A stretch of DNA of 64,000 nucleotides from an uncultured Pelagibacteraceae bacterium (GTDB lineage Bacteria > Pseudomonadota > Alphaproteobacteria > Pelagibacterales > Pelagibacteraceae), in NCBI GenBank assembly GCA_902539445.1, contig CACBIY010000005.1, positions 20,153 to 84,152 on the forward strand, written 5' to 3'. Both the position numbers and the translations under genes were made by a program. Shown here piece after piece: positions 21,325-29,604 of this stretch (position 1 is its first letter; each line of letters begins with the position of its first letter). The notes below the pieces were generated by a model. The model was not told the DNA's origin, ran no database searches, and was given only the letters and a program-made list of their open reading frames with translations.

Positions 21325-21632
21325 TGCTTCAAAGATTAAAAAAGAATTATTTTCTACTTATATCAGTTTTTCTAATTATATATTTTTTCTTCAATCTTTT
21401 ATCAGGTGAAAGAGGATTAATTTCCTACTATGAAAAAAAACAAATTTTAAATGATTTAAAAATTAAGGAATTATCATTAAAAAATCAAATAAATGACTTG
21501 GATTTTAAGAATTCATTATTAAGTGACAATCTAGATCTTGATTATATTGAAACTTTAATTAGAGAAAGATTCTTATTTGGTAAAAAAAATGAAAAAATCT
21601 ATATTATAAAAAAAGATGACACAAAAAATTAA
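21324..21632 (+). CDS. ftsB: FtsB/DivIC-family septum formation initiator
   Basis: A 102-residue bitopic membrane protein with one N-terminal membrane helix (about residues 12-28), followed by a coiled coil (about 38-72: [22 protein letters not shown]) and a short C-terminal [17 protein letters not shown] segment. This is the FtsB layout, the divisome scaffold bound to FtsL and FtsQ. Position directly after eno matches the conserved alphaproteobacterial location. It overlaps lipA by 17 bases. pdhABC, which commonly follows in relatives, is missing here. Confidence 0.82.
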   Translation: MLQRLKKNYFLLISVFLIIYFFFNLLSGERGLISYYEKKQILNDLKIKELSLKNQINDLDFKNSLLSDNLDLDYIETLIRERFLFGKKNEKIYIIKKDDTKN

Positions 21633-22548
21633 ACCAAGACATCCTGAAAAAATAAAAAATCCAATTAATCCTATTAAGAAAAAACCCGAATGGATTAGAT
21701 CTAAATTAAATAATAGTAGAGAATTTTTTTTAACAAAATCAATTGTAAATAAAAATAATCTCGTAACAGTTTGTCAGGAAGCAAATTGTCCAAATATAAC
21801 CGAGTGTTGGAGCAAAAGACATGCAACTTTTATGATAATGGGTGATACATGTACAAGGGCATGTGCTTTTTGTGATGTAAAAACTGGTAAACCAGAAAAA
21901 TTAGATAAGTTAGAACCAATTAAAATATCTCAAGCAGTAAAAAAATTAGATCTAAAACATGTTGTAATTACTTCAGTTGATAGAGATGATTTGGATGATG
22001 GTGGCTCAAATCATTTTTATGAAGTTATAAATCAAACAAGAAAAACTAATCCTAATACAACTATCGAAGTCTTGACGCCTGATTTTTTAAGAAAAGGTGA
22101 TGCTTATAAGAAAGTACTAGAAGCTAATCCAGATGTTTTTAATCACAATATTGAAACTGTTCCTAGTCTTTATTTAAAAGTAAGACCTGGCTCAAGATAT
22201 TTTGCATCTCTTGAACTTTTAAAAAATGCAAAAAAAATGAATAAGAAGGTTTTTACAAAATCAGGAATAATGGTTGGTTTAGGTGAAACTAGAGATGAAA
22301 TCTTACAAGTAATGGATGACTTAAAATCTGCTGATGTAGATTTTTTAACAATCGGACAATATTTACAACCATCTGTAAAACACTTTCCACTAGATAGATA
22401 TTATAAACCCGAGGAATTCAAAGAATTGGGTGATATTGCAAAAGCAAAAGGTTTTTTATTAGTTTCTTCATCACCCTTAACAAGATCTTCATATCATGCA
22501 GATGAAGACTTTACAAAACTTCAACAAAATAGATTAAAAAGCCATTAA
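21616..22548 (+). CDS. lipA: Lipoyl synthase
   Basis: A radical SAM enzyme inserting two sulfurs into protein-bound octanoyl groups to make lipoate. Both iron-sulfur sites are visible: the auxiliary-cluster [12 protein letters not shown] (about residues 52-63) and the radical [13 protein letters not shown] (about 78-87). The C-terminal [13 protein letters not shown] segment contains the RSSYHA motif whose Ser ligates the auxiliary cluster. The length is 310. The start lies inside the ftsB-like gene, and its end overlaps the coq10-like start by one base. Confidence 0.97.
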   Translation: MTQKIKPRHPEKIKNPINPIKKKPEWIRSKLNNSREFFLTKSIVNKNNLVTVCQEANCPNITECWSKRHATFMIMGDTCTRACAFCDVKTGKPEKLDKLEPIKISQAVKKLDLKHVVITSVDRDDLDDGGSNHFYEVINQTRKTNPNTTIEVLTPDFLRKGDAYKKVLEANPDVFNHNIETVPSLYLKVRPGSRYFASLELLKNAKKMNKKVFTKSGIMVGLGETRDEILQVMDDLKSADVDFLTIGQYLQPSVKHFPLDRYYKPEEFKELGDIAKAKGFLLVSSSPLTRSSYHADEDFTKLQQNRLKSH

Positions 22549-23006
22549 TGCCAAAAGCTTCAGTTAAGCGATTAATTGAATGTAAAAAAAAAGATTTAAT
22601 TGATTTAGTTTTGGATATTGAAAAATACCCAGAATTTGTCCCATTCTGTTTCGATGCAAAAATATATGAAAATAAAAATGAAGGTGATTTAACAAAAATA
22701 ATCGCGGATTTAACAATAGGTAAAGGGCCATTTAAGGATACTTATAAAAGCGATGTGGTTTTTAATAGAAAGGAAGACTCAATATTTGTTAAAAATATAG
22801 AGGGGCCTTTGAATCATTTATCCAATAATTGGATTTTTGTAGATAAAGAGAATGGAATTACCGAAGTTACTTTTGATATTGATTTTGAAATTAAAAATAA
22901 ATTTTTAAATTCTTTAATGGTAGTATCTTTTCAATTTGGATTAGAGAAAATAGCTGATGCGTTTCAAAAAAGAGCAGAAAAGTTATTTAGCAACTCCAAG
23001 AACTAG
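22548..23006 (+). CDS. Coq10/RatA-type START-domain protein
   Basis: A 152-residue polyketide cyclase/START-like protein, the type placed after lipA in many alphaproteobacteria and related to mitochondrial Coq10 (ubiquinone binding) and RatA. Characteristic segments are DLVLDIEKYPEFVPFC near residue 15, EVTFDIDFEIKNKFLN and FQKRAEKLF. The family probably handles ubiquinone in respiration; the RatA toxin function is known only in enterobacteria and is not implied. Its last 24 bases overlap the 3' end of convergent cinA/pncC. Confidence 0.87.
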   Translation: MPKASVKRLIECKKKDLIDLVLDIEKYPEFVPFCFDAKIYENKNEGDLTKIIADLTIGKGPFKDTYKSDVVFNRKEDSIFVKNIEGPLNHLSNNWIFVDKENGITEVTFDIDFEIKNKFLNSLMVVSFQFGLEKIADAFQKRAEKLFSNSKN

Positions 23007-23444
23007 ATTTAAGGCCTTTTTTACAGTAGCTTTTTGAATTGAGGATCTTTCTTTACTTTTGAATAAACATTTAATTATTTGGATTTTATTTCCTTTTTTA
23101 AGCCCGATATAAACTAAACCCACAGGCTTTTTTTTGGTGCCACCTCTAGGTCCCGCTATACCAGTGACTGAAATATTAATATTAGCTTTTGAAATTCTAG
23201 ATAAATTATTAACCATTGCATAGCAACATTCGTAGCTCACAGCTCCAAATCTCTTAATAATATTTTTATTTACTTTTAAAATCTTGATTTTTGCTTGATT
23301 AGAGTAGGTGACTAAACCTAAGTTAAATATCTTTGATGCACCACTTATTGAAGTTATAGAACTCGCTAATAATCCACCAGTGCATGATTCCGCAACAGAT
23401 ATTTTAATTTTCTTTTTAATTAACAGTTTAATTAATGATTTCAT
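22983..23444 (-). CDS. pncC: CinA C-terminal domain protein, nicotinamide-nucleotide amidase (PncC)
   Basis: Deamidates NMN to nicotinic acid mononucleotide in pyridine nucleotide recycling. The 153 residues are a stand-alone CinA C-terminal domain with SVAESCTGGLLASSITSISGAS (about 16-37; the Ser of the AESCTGG block is the proposed nucleophile), GLVTYSNQAK and the glycine loop VTGIAGPRGGTKKKPVGLVY. No N-terminal MoeA-like domain is present. It abuts pgpA on the same strand and overlaps the coq10-like gene tail to tail. Confidence 0.9.
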   Translation of the reverse strand: MKSLIKLLIKKKIKISVAESCTGGLLASSITSISGASKIFNLGLVTYSNQAKIKILKVNKNIIKRFGAVSYECCYAMVNNLSRISKANINISVTGIAGPRGGTKKKPVGLVYIGLKKGNKIQIIKCLFKSKERSSIQKATVKKALNLVLGVAK

Positions 23445-23947
23445 TATATAAAATAACTACTTAAAACCATAAAACAAATTAAAGATAAAACAACATAAAA
23501 TCCTGCAACTACATCATCCATAATTACACCAAAACTATTTTTGAAATTTTTATCAAAAAAACTTACAGGAAATGGTTTTGCAATATCAAAAAATCTGAAT
23601 AACACAAAACAAATACCGTAAAAAATTAGAGCTTCATTTGGTGATTTTTCTGTGCCATGTGAAATTTCATAAAGATAAATCGGAATCGATTGACCAATAA
23701 ACTCATCAATAATTACTTCTTTAGGATCCTTATTTTCATTATCTTTAATATGATGTGCTACAGCTGAAAAAGATAAAATGAAAACAACTACTAAAAATAT
23801 TAGTATTAAGTTTGAAGATAAATTAAATATGTGAAAAAAAATGTAAAGAATAATTACTGTGGCCAAAGATCCAAAAGTGCCTGGAATTTTTGGAACTTTA
23901 CCCAAACCAAACATTGTAACGAACAAAGTATTAATATTTTTAATCAT
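23444..23947 (-). CDS. pgpA: Phosphatidylglycerophosphatase A
   Basis: Dephosphorylates phosphatidylglycerophosphate to phosphatidylglycerol. The 167-residue membrane protein has the family opening GLGKVPKIPGTFGSLATV (about residues 15-32), the acidic site VIIDEFIGQ (about 78-86), a FRFFDIAKPFPVSFFDK loop and GVIMDDVVAG near residue 140. Several membrane segments are visible. It overlaps ispDF by eight bases and pncC by one. Confidence 0.93.
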   Translation of the reverse strand: MIKNINTLFVTMFGLGKVPKIPGTFGSLATVIILYIFFHIFNLSSNLILIFLVVVFILSFSAVAHHIKDNENKDPKEVIIDEFIGQSIPIYLYEISHGTEKSPNEALIFYGICFVLFRFFDIAKPFPVSFFDKNFKNSFGVIMDDVVAGFYVVLSLICFMVLSSYFI

Positions 23948-25046
23948 ATTTTGTTATTGAAATGATTACTTCACATGCAATAGCTTTTTCTTTTCCAATT
24001 AAACCAAGTTTTTCAACTGTTTTACCTTTTAAATTTATTAAATCTTTTTTTAACATCATGAGTTTGGATATTGAATTAATTATACGATCTCTGTATTTTG
24101 ATACCTTAGGTTGTTCACAAATTAGATTTATATCCAAATTATTTATAAAAAAATTTGATTTATAAAGATTTTCAATAACTGGTTTTAAAATTTTTGGTGA
24201 TCTAATATTTTTATATTTTCTTGTGTTTGGAAAAAAGGATCCAATATCTTTATTTCTCATTGCGCCTAAAATCGCATCTATAATTGAATGTAAAATTACA
24301 TCTCCATCTGAATGTCCTTTTAATCCAGAGTGAAAAGGTATCTTGGCACCACCTAAATAAAGTTTTTTATTTTTAACCAATCTATGAATATCGAAACCAA
24401 TTCCAAAAAAAGTTTTATTTGATTTTACATCACTTTTAAAAGTGATCTTATTATTAGTATTTTCTCCTATTATAAATTTTATTTTTCTATTTTTATTGAT
24501 AAATAAAGTTGCTTCATCTGTAATTTTGTTTTTTTCATTAATTGCAAGTTCATATAATTTTTTAAATTTAAATGCTTGTGGTGTTTGGGTTAGATAAGTG
24601 TTTTCTCTATTAAGATTATATAATTCATTTTTTACTTTATATTTTATTGTATCCTTAGAATTTATATATGGAACTACAGCTATATTTCTTTTTAAATGAT
24701 TTAATAGTTGTTTTAACAATTTTATAGTAAAATCTGGCCTTGCAGCGTCATGAATAAGAACGTTGTTAGGTTTATACTTTTTAAGATGTTTTAAAGCTAT
24801 TAAAGAAGAATCAGATCTTTCTTTGCCTCCCTTTATTATTTTGACTGAGTTATGAATTTGTTTTTTTTTAAGATGTTTAATGTTGTTAGTTACAACTAAA
24901 ATTTTTTTAAAAAGCTTTGAGTTAACTGATTTCTCAATTGAGTGATCTATAATTTCTTTATTTTTGTAATTATAGAATTGCTTAGGTATTTTTTTATGAA
25001 ATCTCCTACTTTTTCCAGCAGCTAATATTACAAAATAGTTGTTCAT
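23940..25046 (-). CDS. ispDF: Bifunctional IspD-IspF (MEP pathway)
   Basis: A fusion of MEP cytidylyltransferase (IspD, about residues 1-210) and MECDP synthase (IspF, about 215-368), as is common in alphaproteobacteria. IspD is marked by VILAAGKSRRFHKKIPKQF, VLIHDAARPDF and QTPQAFKF. IspF is marked by GIGFDIHRLV with the metal-binding DxH, HSDGDVILHSIIDAILGA, DIGSFFP, CEQPKVSKYRD and the C-terminal TVEKLGLIGKEKAIACEV. It works before and after IspE in the same pathway as dxr. It is divergent from ntrY with only 26 bases between starts. In many alphaproteobacteria dusB-ntrBC lies between ispDF and ntrY; it is absent here. Confidence 0.96.
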   Translation of the reverse strand: MNNYFVILAAGKSRRFHKKIPKQFYNYKNKEIIDHSIEKSVNSKLFKKILVVTNNIKHLKKKQIHNSVKIIKGGKERSDSSLIALKHLKKYKPNNVLIHDAARPDFTIKLLKQLLNHLKRNIAVVPYINSKDTIKYKVKNELYNLNRENTYLTQTPQAFKFKKLYELAINEKNKITDEATLFINKNRKIKFIIGENTNNKITFKSDVKSNKTFFGIGFDIHRLVKNKKLYLGGAKIPFHSGLKGHSDGDVILHSIIDAILGAMRNKDIGSFFPNTRKYKNIRSPKILKPVIENLYKSNFFINNLDINLICEQPKVSKYRDRIINSISKLMMLKKDLINLKGKTVEKLGLIGKEKAIACEVIISITKYD

Positions 25047-25072
25047 TCTTTTAAATACTATAATTCTTAAAT

Positions 25073-26851
25073 ATGGTTGAATTTTTGAAAAAAAATATTT
25101 TCATAATTTTCCTATCTAGTATTACACTACTTTTAGGATTTTTAACTTTTTTAACATTTATAGACAGAAGTTTTATTGAATTAAATCAAAATAATTTACA
25201 ATATTTATTAATTGTAAATATTTTATTACTTTTATCATTATTCGTATTCATTTTTTTAGAGGTAAAAAGATCTATTCGTAATGATATTGATAAAGATGGT
25301 TTAAAATCGAATAAAAAATATATTACTTATTTTTCTCTCTTCACTTTAATACCCTCAATATTAATTTCAATTTTTTCACTTTTTTTATTTTCTTTTGCAC
25401 TTGAAAAATACTTTGATAAAAAAGTAACAACAGTCGTAAATAATTCTTATGAACTTGCTAAAAGTTATGTTGAAGAAGTAAGAAATAAGATTGAATCCGA
25501 TATTATATTAATTGCTTTTGACACCAATAAAAGTTCTAAATTTTTAAACGATAATGAAAATGAATATATAAGATTTTTAAAAACTCAAAGATTAATTAGA
25601 AATATTGATGAAATACATATCATCGATCAAAATAAAAAATTATTATTTACCAATTTAGATGATCCCACAAAATATATTCCTCCTATAGATAAAACACTAA
25701 AACTTGTATTAGACGATGATAGACCTCTTAAGATAATAAATGCGCCTGAAAATATTTCAGCTGCAATAATGAGACTTCAAGCTTTTGAAAACAGATTTTT
25801 ATACGTTGTAAAATACCTTGATAAGGATATATCAAAATATTTAAATGAATCTCAAGAGGCAATTAATTTTTATTATACAGTTGAGGAAAGAAGTACAGGT
25901 ATAAAAATTTCCTTTGCTATAATATATATAATCATAGTTACTCTATTGCTTTTTATATCTATAACTATTGCTATAAGATTTTCTTCGAGATTTTTTAGAT
26001 CTATAAACAATCTAATTTCTGCATCTACTGCAATTGGTGAGGGTGATTTGACTAGAAAAGTTCCTGAGATAAAAACTGATAAAGATTTAGAAATTTTAAA
26101 TAAGAACTTCAACTCAATGATTGTTAGATTGAAAAACCAGCAAGATAAATTAATTATCAATGAAAGATATGAAGCCTGGGGTAATCTTGCAAGAAAATTA
26201 GCCCATGAAATCAAGAATCCTCTTACACCGATTCAATTATCAATCGATAGAATAAAAGAAAAATATATTCAACAAGTTGATAAAAATGAGAAAGATAATT
26301 TTGAGGAAAATTTGAAGATCATAAATAATCAGATTAAACAAATAGGTAATTTGGTTAATGAATTTTCTGATTTTGCTAGAATGCCTAAACCAGTTTTAAA
26401 AAAAAATGATTTAATAAAGATAATTTACGAGAATATTAAATTATTATCTGAAACAGACCCTTCGATAAAAATTAATTTAAATATTAAAAAACCTTCAATC
26501 TTATTACAGTGTGATAAAGAGCAAATTAGTAGAGTAATATTTAATTTGATTAAAAACTCTATTGAAAGTATCCAGCAAAAAGCTGAAAATACCAGTAATT
26601 TCGATAAAATTATTACTATTGAAATTTTTGAGAGAAATAACCAGATTTATATTATAATTAAAGACAGTGGATTAGGTTTTGAAAATATAAAAAATAATAT
26701 TAAAGATATTTTAAACCCTTACTTTACTACAAAAAAAAATGGTACAGGTTTAGGTCTTTCAATAGTAAATAAGATTATTAATGATCATAATGGTGAAATA
26801 AATTTTGTTTCGATTCCAAATGGAGCAAAAATAGAAATTATATTTTATTAA
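25073..26851 (+). CDS. ntrY: Nitrogen regulation sensor histidine kinase NtrY
   Basis: The membrane kinase of the NtrYX pair, linked in alphaproteobacteria to nitrogen assimilation, redox and envelope responses. The 592 residues start with membrane segments (about 8-28, 42-62, 82-105), then an extracytoplasmic stretch, a further membrane helix (about 277-300) and a HAMP domain (about 300-355). The HisKA box ARKLAHEIKNPLTPIQLSID (phospho-His about 380) follows the HAMP closely. The ATPase domain has NLIKNSIES (N box) and TTKKNGTGLGLSIV (G box). Canonical NtrY is longer and has a PAS domain before HisKA; that domain seems absent. Confidence 0.93.
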   Translation: MVEFLKKNIFIIFLSSITLLLGFLTFLTFIDRSFIELNQNNLQYLLIVNILLLLSLFVFIFLEVKRSIRNDIDKDGLKSNKKYITYFSLFTLIPSILISIFSLFLFSFALEKYFDKKVTTVVNNSYELAKSYVEEVRNKIESDIILIAFDTNKSSKFLNDNENEYIRFLKTQRLIRNIDEIHIIDQNKKLLFTNLDDPTKYIPPIDKTLKLVLDDDRPLKIINAPENISAAIMRLQAFENRFLYVVKYLDKDISKYLNESQEAINFYYTVEERSTGIKISFAIIYIIIVTLLLFISITIAIRFSSRFFRSINNLISASTAIGEGDLTRKVPEIKTDKDLEILNKNFNSMIVRLKNQQDKLIINERYEAWGNLARKLAHEIKNPLTPIQLSIDRIKEKYIQQVDKNEKDNFEENLKIINNQIKQIGNLVNEFSDFARMPKPVLKKNDLIKIIYENIKLLSETDPSIKINLNIKKPSILLQCDKEQISRVIFNLIKNSIESIQQKAENTSNFDKIITIEIFERNNQIYIIIKDSGLGFENIKNNIKDILNPYFTTKKNGTGLGLSIVNKIINDHNGEINFVSIPNGAKIEIIFY

Positions 26852-28207
26852 ATGAGTGTAGAAATATTAATTGTTGATGATAATTCAGATATAAGAAATA
26901 TTCTTAATGATCTTATCATTGATGCTGGTTATCAAACCCGATTGGCAGCTAATTATAATCAAGCTTTAAATGAAATTGATAAAAAAATGCCTGATGTTGC
27001 AATTCTTGATGTTAAATTAGATAAAGGTGATAATGATGGTATACAACTTTTATCCCACATAAAATCAAAAAATACCGATGTACCAGTAATTATGATTTCT
27101 GGACATGCAAACATAGAAATGGCAGTCAATTCATTAAAACACGGAGCATTTGAATTTGTTGAAAAACCCTTTGATAAAACAAGATTATTAAATTTTATAA
27201 GTAGAGCCGTTGAGAATTTAAGTTTAAAAACCCAAAATAAAGAATATGAGAATAAACTTTTTTCCTCATATGAGTTAATTGGTAATAGTAAGAATATTGT
27301 AAATATAAAAGATCAAATTGAAAAAATTTCTGTAACTGAAAGTAGAATTTTCATTAATGGCCCCTCAGGCTCTGGTAAAGAATTAATTGCTAGAAAAATC
27401 CATAAAAATTCTAAAAGAAAAAATAAACCTTTTGTAATTATTAATGGTGCGTTACTTGATAATGATAAATATGATTTAGAATTATTTGGTGAAGAAAAAA
27501 ATGATGGATCTATTTCTTATGGTGCGCTAGAGAAGGCAAATAAAGGAACTCTTTTAATAGACCAAGTATCTGAAATACCACTAGCAATACAATCAAAAAT
27601 TTTAAGAGTTTTAACAGACCAAAAATTTAAAAGAGTAAATGGCAATAATGATATTTATGTTGATGTCAGACTAATCTGCTCATCTAGTAAAGATCTTAAG
27701 CAAGAAATAGAATTAGGAAATTTTAGAGAAGATCTATTCCATAGATTAAATGTATTTGAAATTAATATTAAACCTTTAAACGAAAGAATTTCAGATATAC
27801 CATTACTTATAAATTATTTCTCAAATAAAATTTCTGAAAGTTATAATATCAAAAATTTAAAGATTGATGATAATAATAGTTATATTTTAAATCATGATTG
27901 GCATGGAAATGTAAGAGAATTAAGAAATTTAATTGAAAGAATTGCAATATTACAACCAACAAGTCAGGAAAAAATCTCTAACATTATTAAGGAGTCATTA
28001 AAATCTGGGATCAATAATAGCAGGTTTAATGAAAATAGTTTGTCCGTACCTTTAAAAGAGGCTAGAGAAAAGTTTGAAAAAGAGTATTTAAGTCTTCAAC
28101 TAAAAAAATTTAACGGGAATATATCAAAAACAGCTACTTTTGTTGGCATGGAAAGAAGCGCTCTGCATAGGAAACTAAAGGGTCTTGGAATAAAAGAATT
28201 TAATTAG
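26852..28207 (+). CDS. ntrX: Nitrogen regulation response regulator NtrX (non-canonical AAA+ domain)
   Basis: Partner of NtrY. The receiver domain (about residues 1-125) has acidic DD at 10-11, phospho-acceptor Asp in VAILDVKL (about 53), and Lys in EKPFDK (about 105). The AAA+ domain (about 140-370) has an intact Walker A, NGPSGSGKE. It lacks the sigma54-contacting GAFTGA loop, reading ELFGEEKNDGSISYGALEKA instead. The Walker B reads LLIDQVSEIP, so Glu is replaced by Gln at residue 238. The C-terminal FIS helix-turn-helix NGNISKTATFVGMERSALHRKLKGLG is intact. It is probably a DNA binder working with the housekeeping sigma factor. It abuts ntrY and trkA. Confidence 0.93.
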   Translation: MSVEILIVDDNSDIRNILNDLIIDAGYQTRLAANYNQALNEIDKKMPDVAILDVKLDKGDNDGIQLLSHIKSKNTDVPVIMISGHANIEMAVNSLKHGAFEFVEKPFDKTRLLNFISRAVENLSLKTQNKEYENKLFSSYELIGNSKNIVNIKDQIEKISVTESRIFINGPSGSGKELIARKIHKNSKRKNKPFVIINGALLDNDKYDLELFGEEKNDGSISYGALEKANKGTLLIDQVSEIPLAIQSKILRVLTDQKFKRVNGNNDIYVDVRLICSSSKDLKQEIELGNFREDLFHRLNVFEINIKPLNERISDIPLLINYFSNKISESYNIKNLKIDDNNSYILNHDWHGNVRELRNLIERIAILQPTSQEKISNIIKESLKSGINNSRFNENSLSVPLKEAREKFEKEYLSLQLKKFNGNISKTATFVGMERSALHRKLKGLGIKEFN

Positions 28208-28208
28208 T

Positions 28209-29600
28209 ATGAATATTATAATTTGTGGTGCTGGAAGGGTAGGTTTCACTATAGCTAAATTGCTTAGTGAACAAGGTCATTCCATTACTGTAATTGATCA
28301 ATCAAGCGATGACATACAAAAAATTAATGACTCACTCGATGTTAAAGCAATCGTTGGTAAAGCAACCTTTCCATCAATACTTGAGAAAGCAAATGCTGCT
28401 GAGACCGATATGATAATAGCAGTCACCAGAAATGATGAAATAAATATGTTAATTTGTCAAATAGCATTCTCTATTTTTAATATTCCAAAAAAAATTGCTA
28501 GAATAAGATCTCAAGATTACCTAAATCCAAAATTTACTAGAGTTTATAATAAAGAAAACTTACCAATTGATGTGATAATTTCACCTGAAATTGAAATCGC
28601 AAGATCGATACAAAGAAAATTAGAGGCACCAGGAGCCCTAGATAGTGTTCCATTTGCGGAAAATCAAATCAGGCTTTTAGAAATATTGATTAAAGACAAT
28701 TGTAAACTAATTGGTTTAAAACTTAATGAACTAACAAATAAATTTCCAAACTTGGATGCAAATATAATTGCAATTATTAGAGGAGATAAATCTTTTATTC
28801 CAAAAAAAAGTGATCAAATAAAAGAAAATGACAAAATTTATGTAATAATCAATTCTTCACAAATGGCAGAAACTTTAGAAGCCTTTGGTCACTCTGAAAA
28901 AATATCTAAAAAAATTTTGATTATTGGAGGTGGAAATATTGGTTACAACCTCGCTAAAAATATCGAAGATTCATTAGAAGGTGTAAGAGTTAAGATTGTA
29001 GAAAAAGATAAATTACGATCCGAATATCTTGCAAATGAATTAAATAATACGATTGTAATAAACGGAAATGGATTAGACGAGGAAGTTTTATCTGAGGCAA
29101 ATCTAGATGAAGCAGAAACTGTTTTAGCACTTACTAATGATGATGAAGATAATTTAATGGTTAGTGTCCTCGTTGAAAAATTTGCTAAAGATCAAAAAGA
29201 CGTTGAGGATAAAAGAACAATGGCTTTAATTAATAAACCAAATTATTCTTTGTTACAGTCATCTTTAAAAATTGATGACTTGATTGATCCTAGAATGAAT
29301 ACAGTCTCTAGTATTTTAAAACATATTCATAAGGGAACTATCGAGAATGCTTATACAATATCTAATGGCGAGTATGAAGTAATTGAGGCAGAGATAATTG
29401 AGTCATCAGAATTAATTAATAAAGAATTAAAAAATTCAAATTTACCAGATGAAATAAGAATTGGTGCTGTTTTAAGAGACAAGAAAGTAATTATCCCGAA
29501 ATCTGATTTCATTTTTCAAAAAGACGATCAGATTGTTTTAATTGTAAAAAAAGACACAGTCGGAGTGGTAGAAAATCTTTTTAGGCTTAGCTCTGTTTAA
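28209..29600 (+). CDS. trkA: Trk potassium uptake regulatory subunit TrkA
   Basis: A cytoplasmic NAD(H)-binding gating subunit of the Trk K+ channel. It is two tandem KTN/RCK modules in 463 residues: a Rossmann motif IICGAGRVGFTIA (about 4-16) and a second IIGGGNIGYNLA (about 238-249). Each is followed by a TrkA_C domain (for example NCKLIGLKLNEL near 160; the final DDQIVLIVKK near 440). It sits one base after ntrX and four bases before trkH, so potassium transport and NtrYX appear to be one transcription unit. In many alphaproteobacteria hfq follows trkA; here trkH does. Confidence 0.94.
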   Translation: MNIIICGAGRVGFTIAKLLSEQGHSITVIDQSSDDIQKINDSLDVKAIVGKATFPSILEKANAAETDMIIAVTRNDEINMLICQIAFSIFNIPKKIARIRSQDYLNPKFTRVYNKENLPIDVIISPEIEIARSIQRKLEAPGALDSVPFAENQIRLLEILIKDNCKLIGLKLNELTNKFPNLDANIIAIIRGDKSFIPKKSDQIKENDKIYVIINSSQMAETLEAFGHSEKISKKILIIGGGNIGYNLAKNIEDSLEGVRVKIVEKDKLRSEYLANELNNTIVINGNGLDEEVLSEANLDEAETVLALTNDDEDNLMVSVLVEKFAKDQKDVEDKRTMALINKPNYSLLQSSLKIDDLIDPRMNTVSSILKHIHKGTIENAYTISNGEYEVIEAEIIESSELINKELKNSNLPDEIRIGAVLRDKKVIIPKSDFIFQKDDQIVLIVKKDTVGVVENLFRLSSV

Positions 29601-29604
29601 CTGA

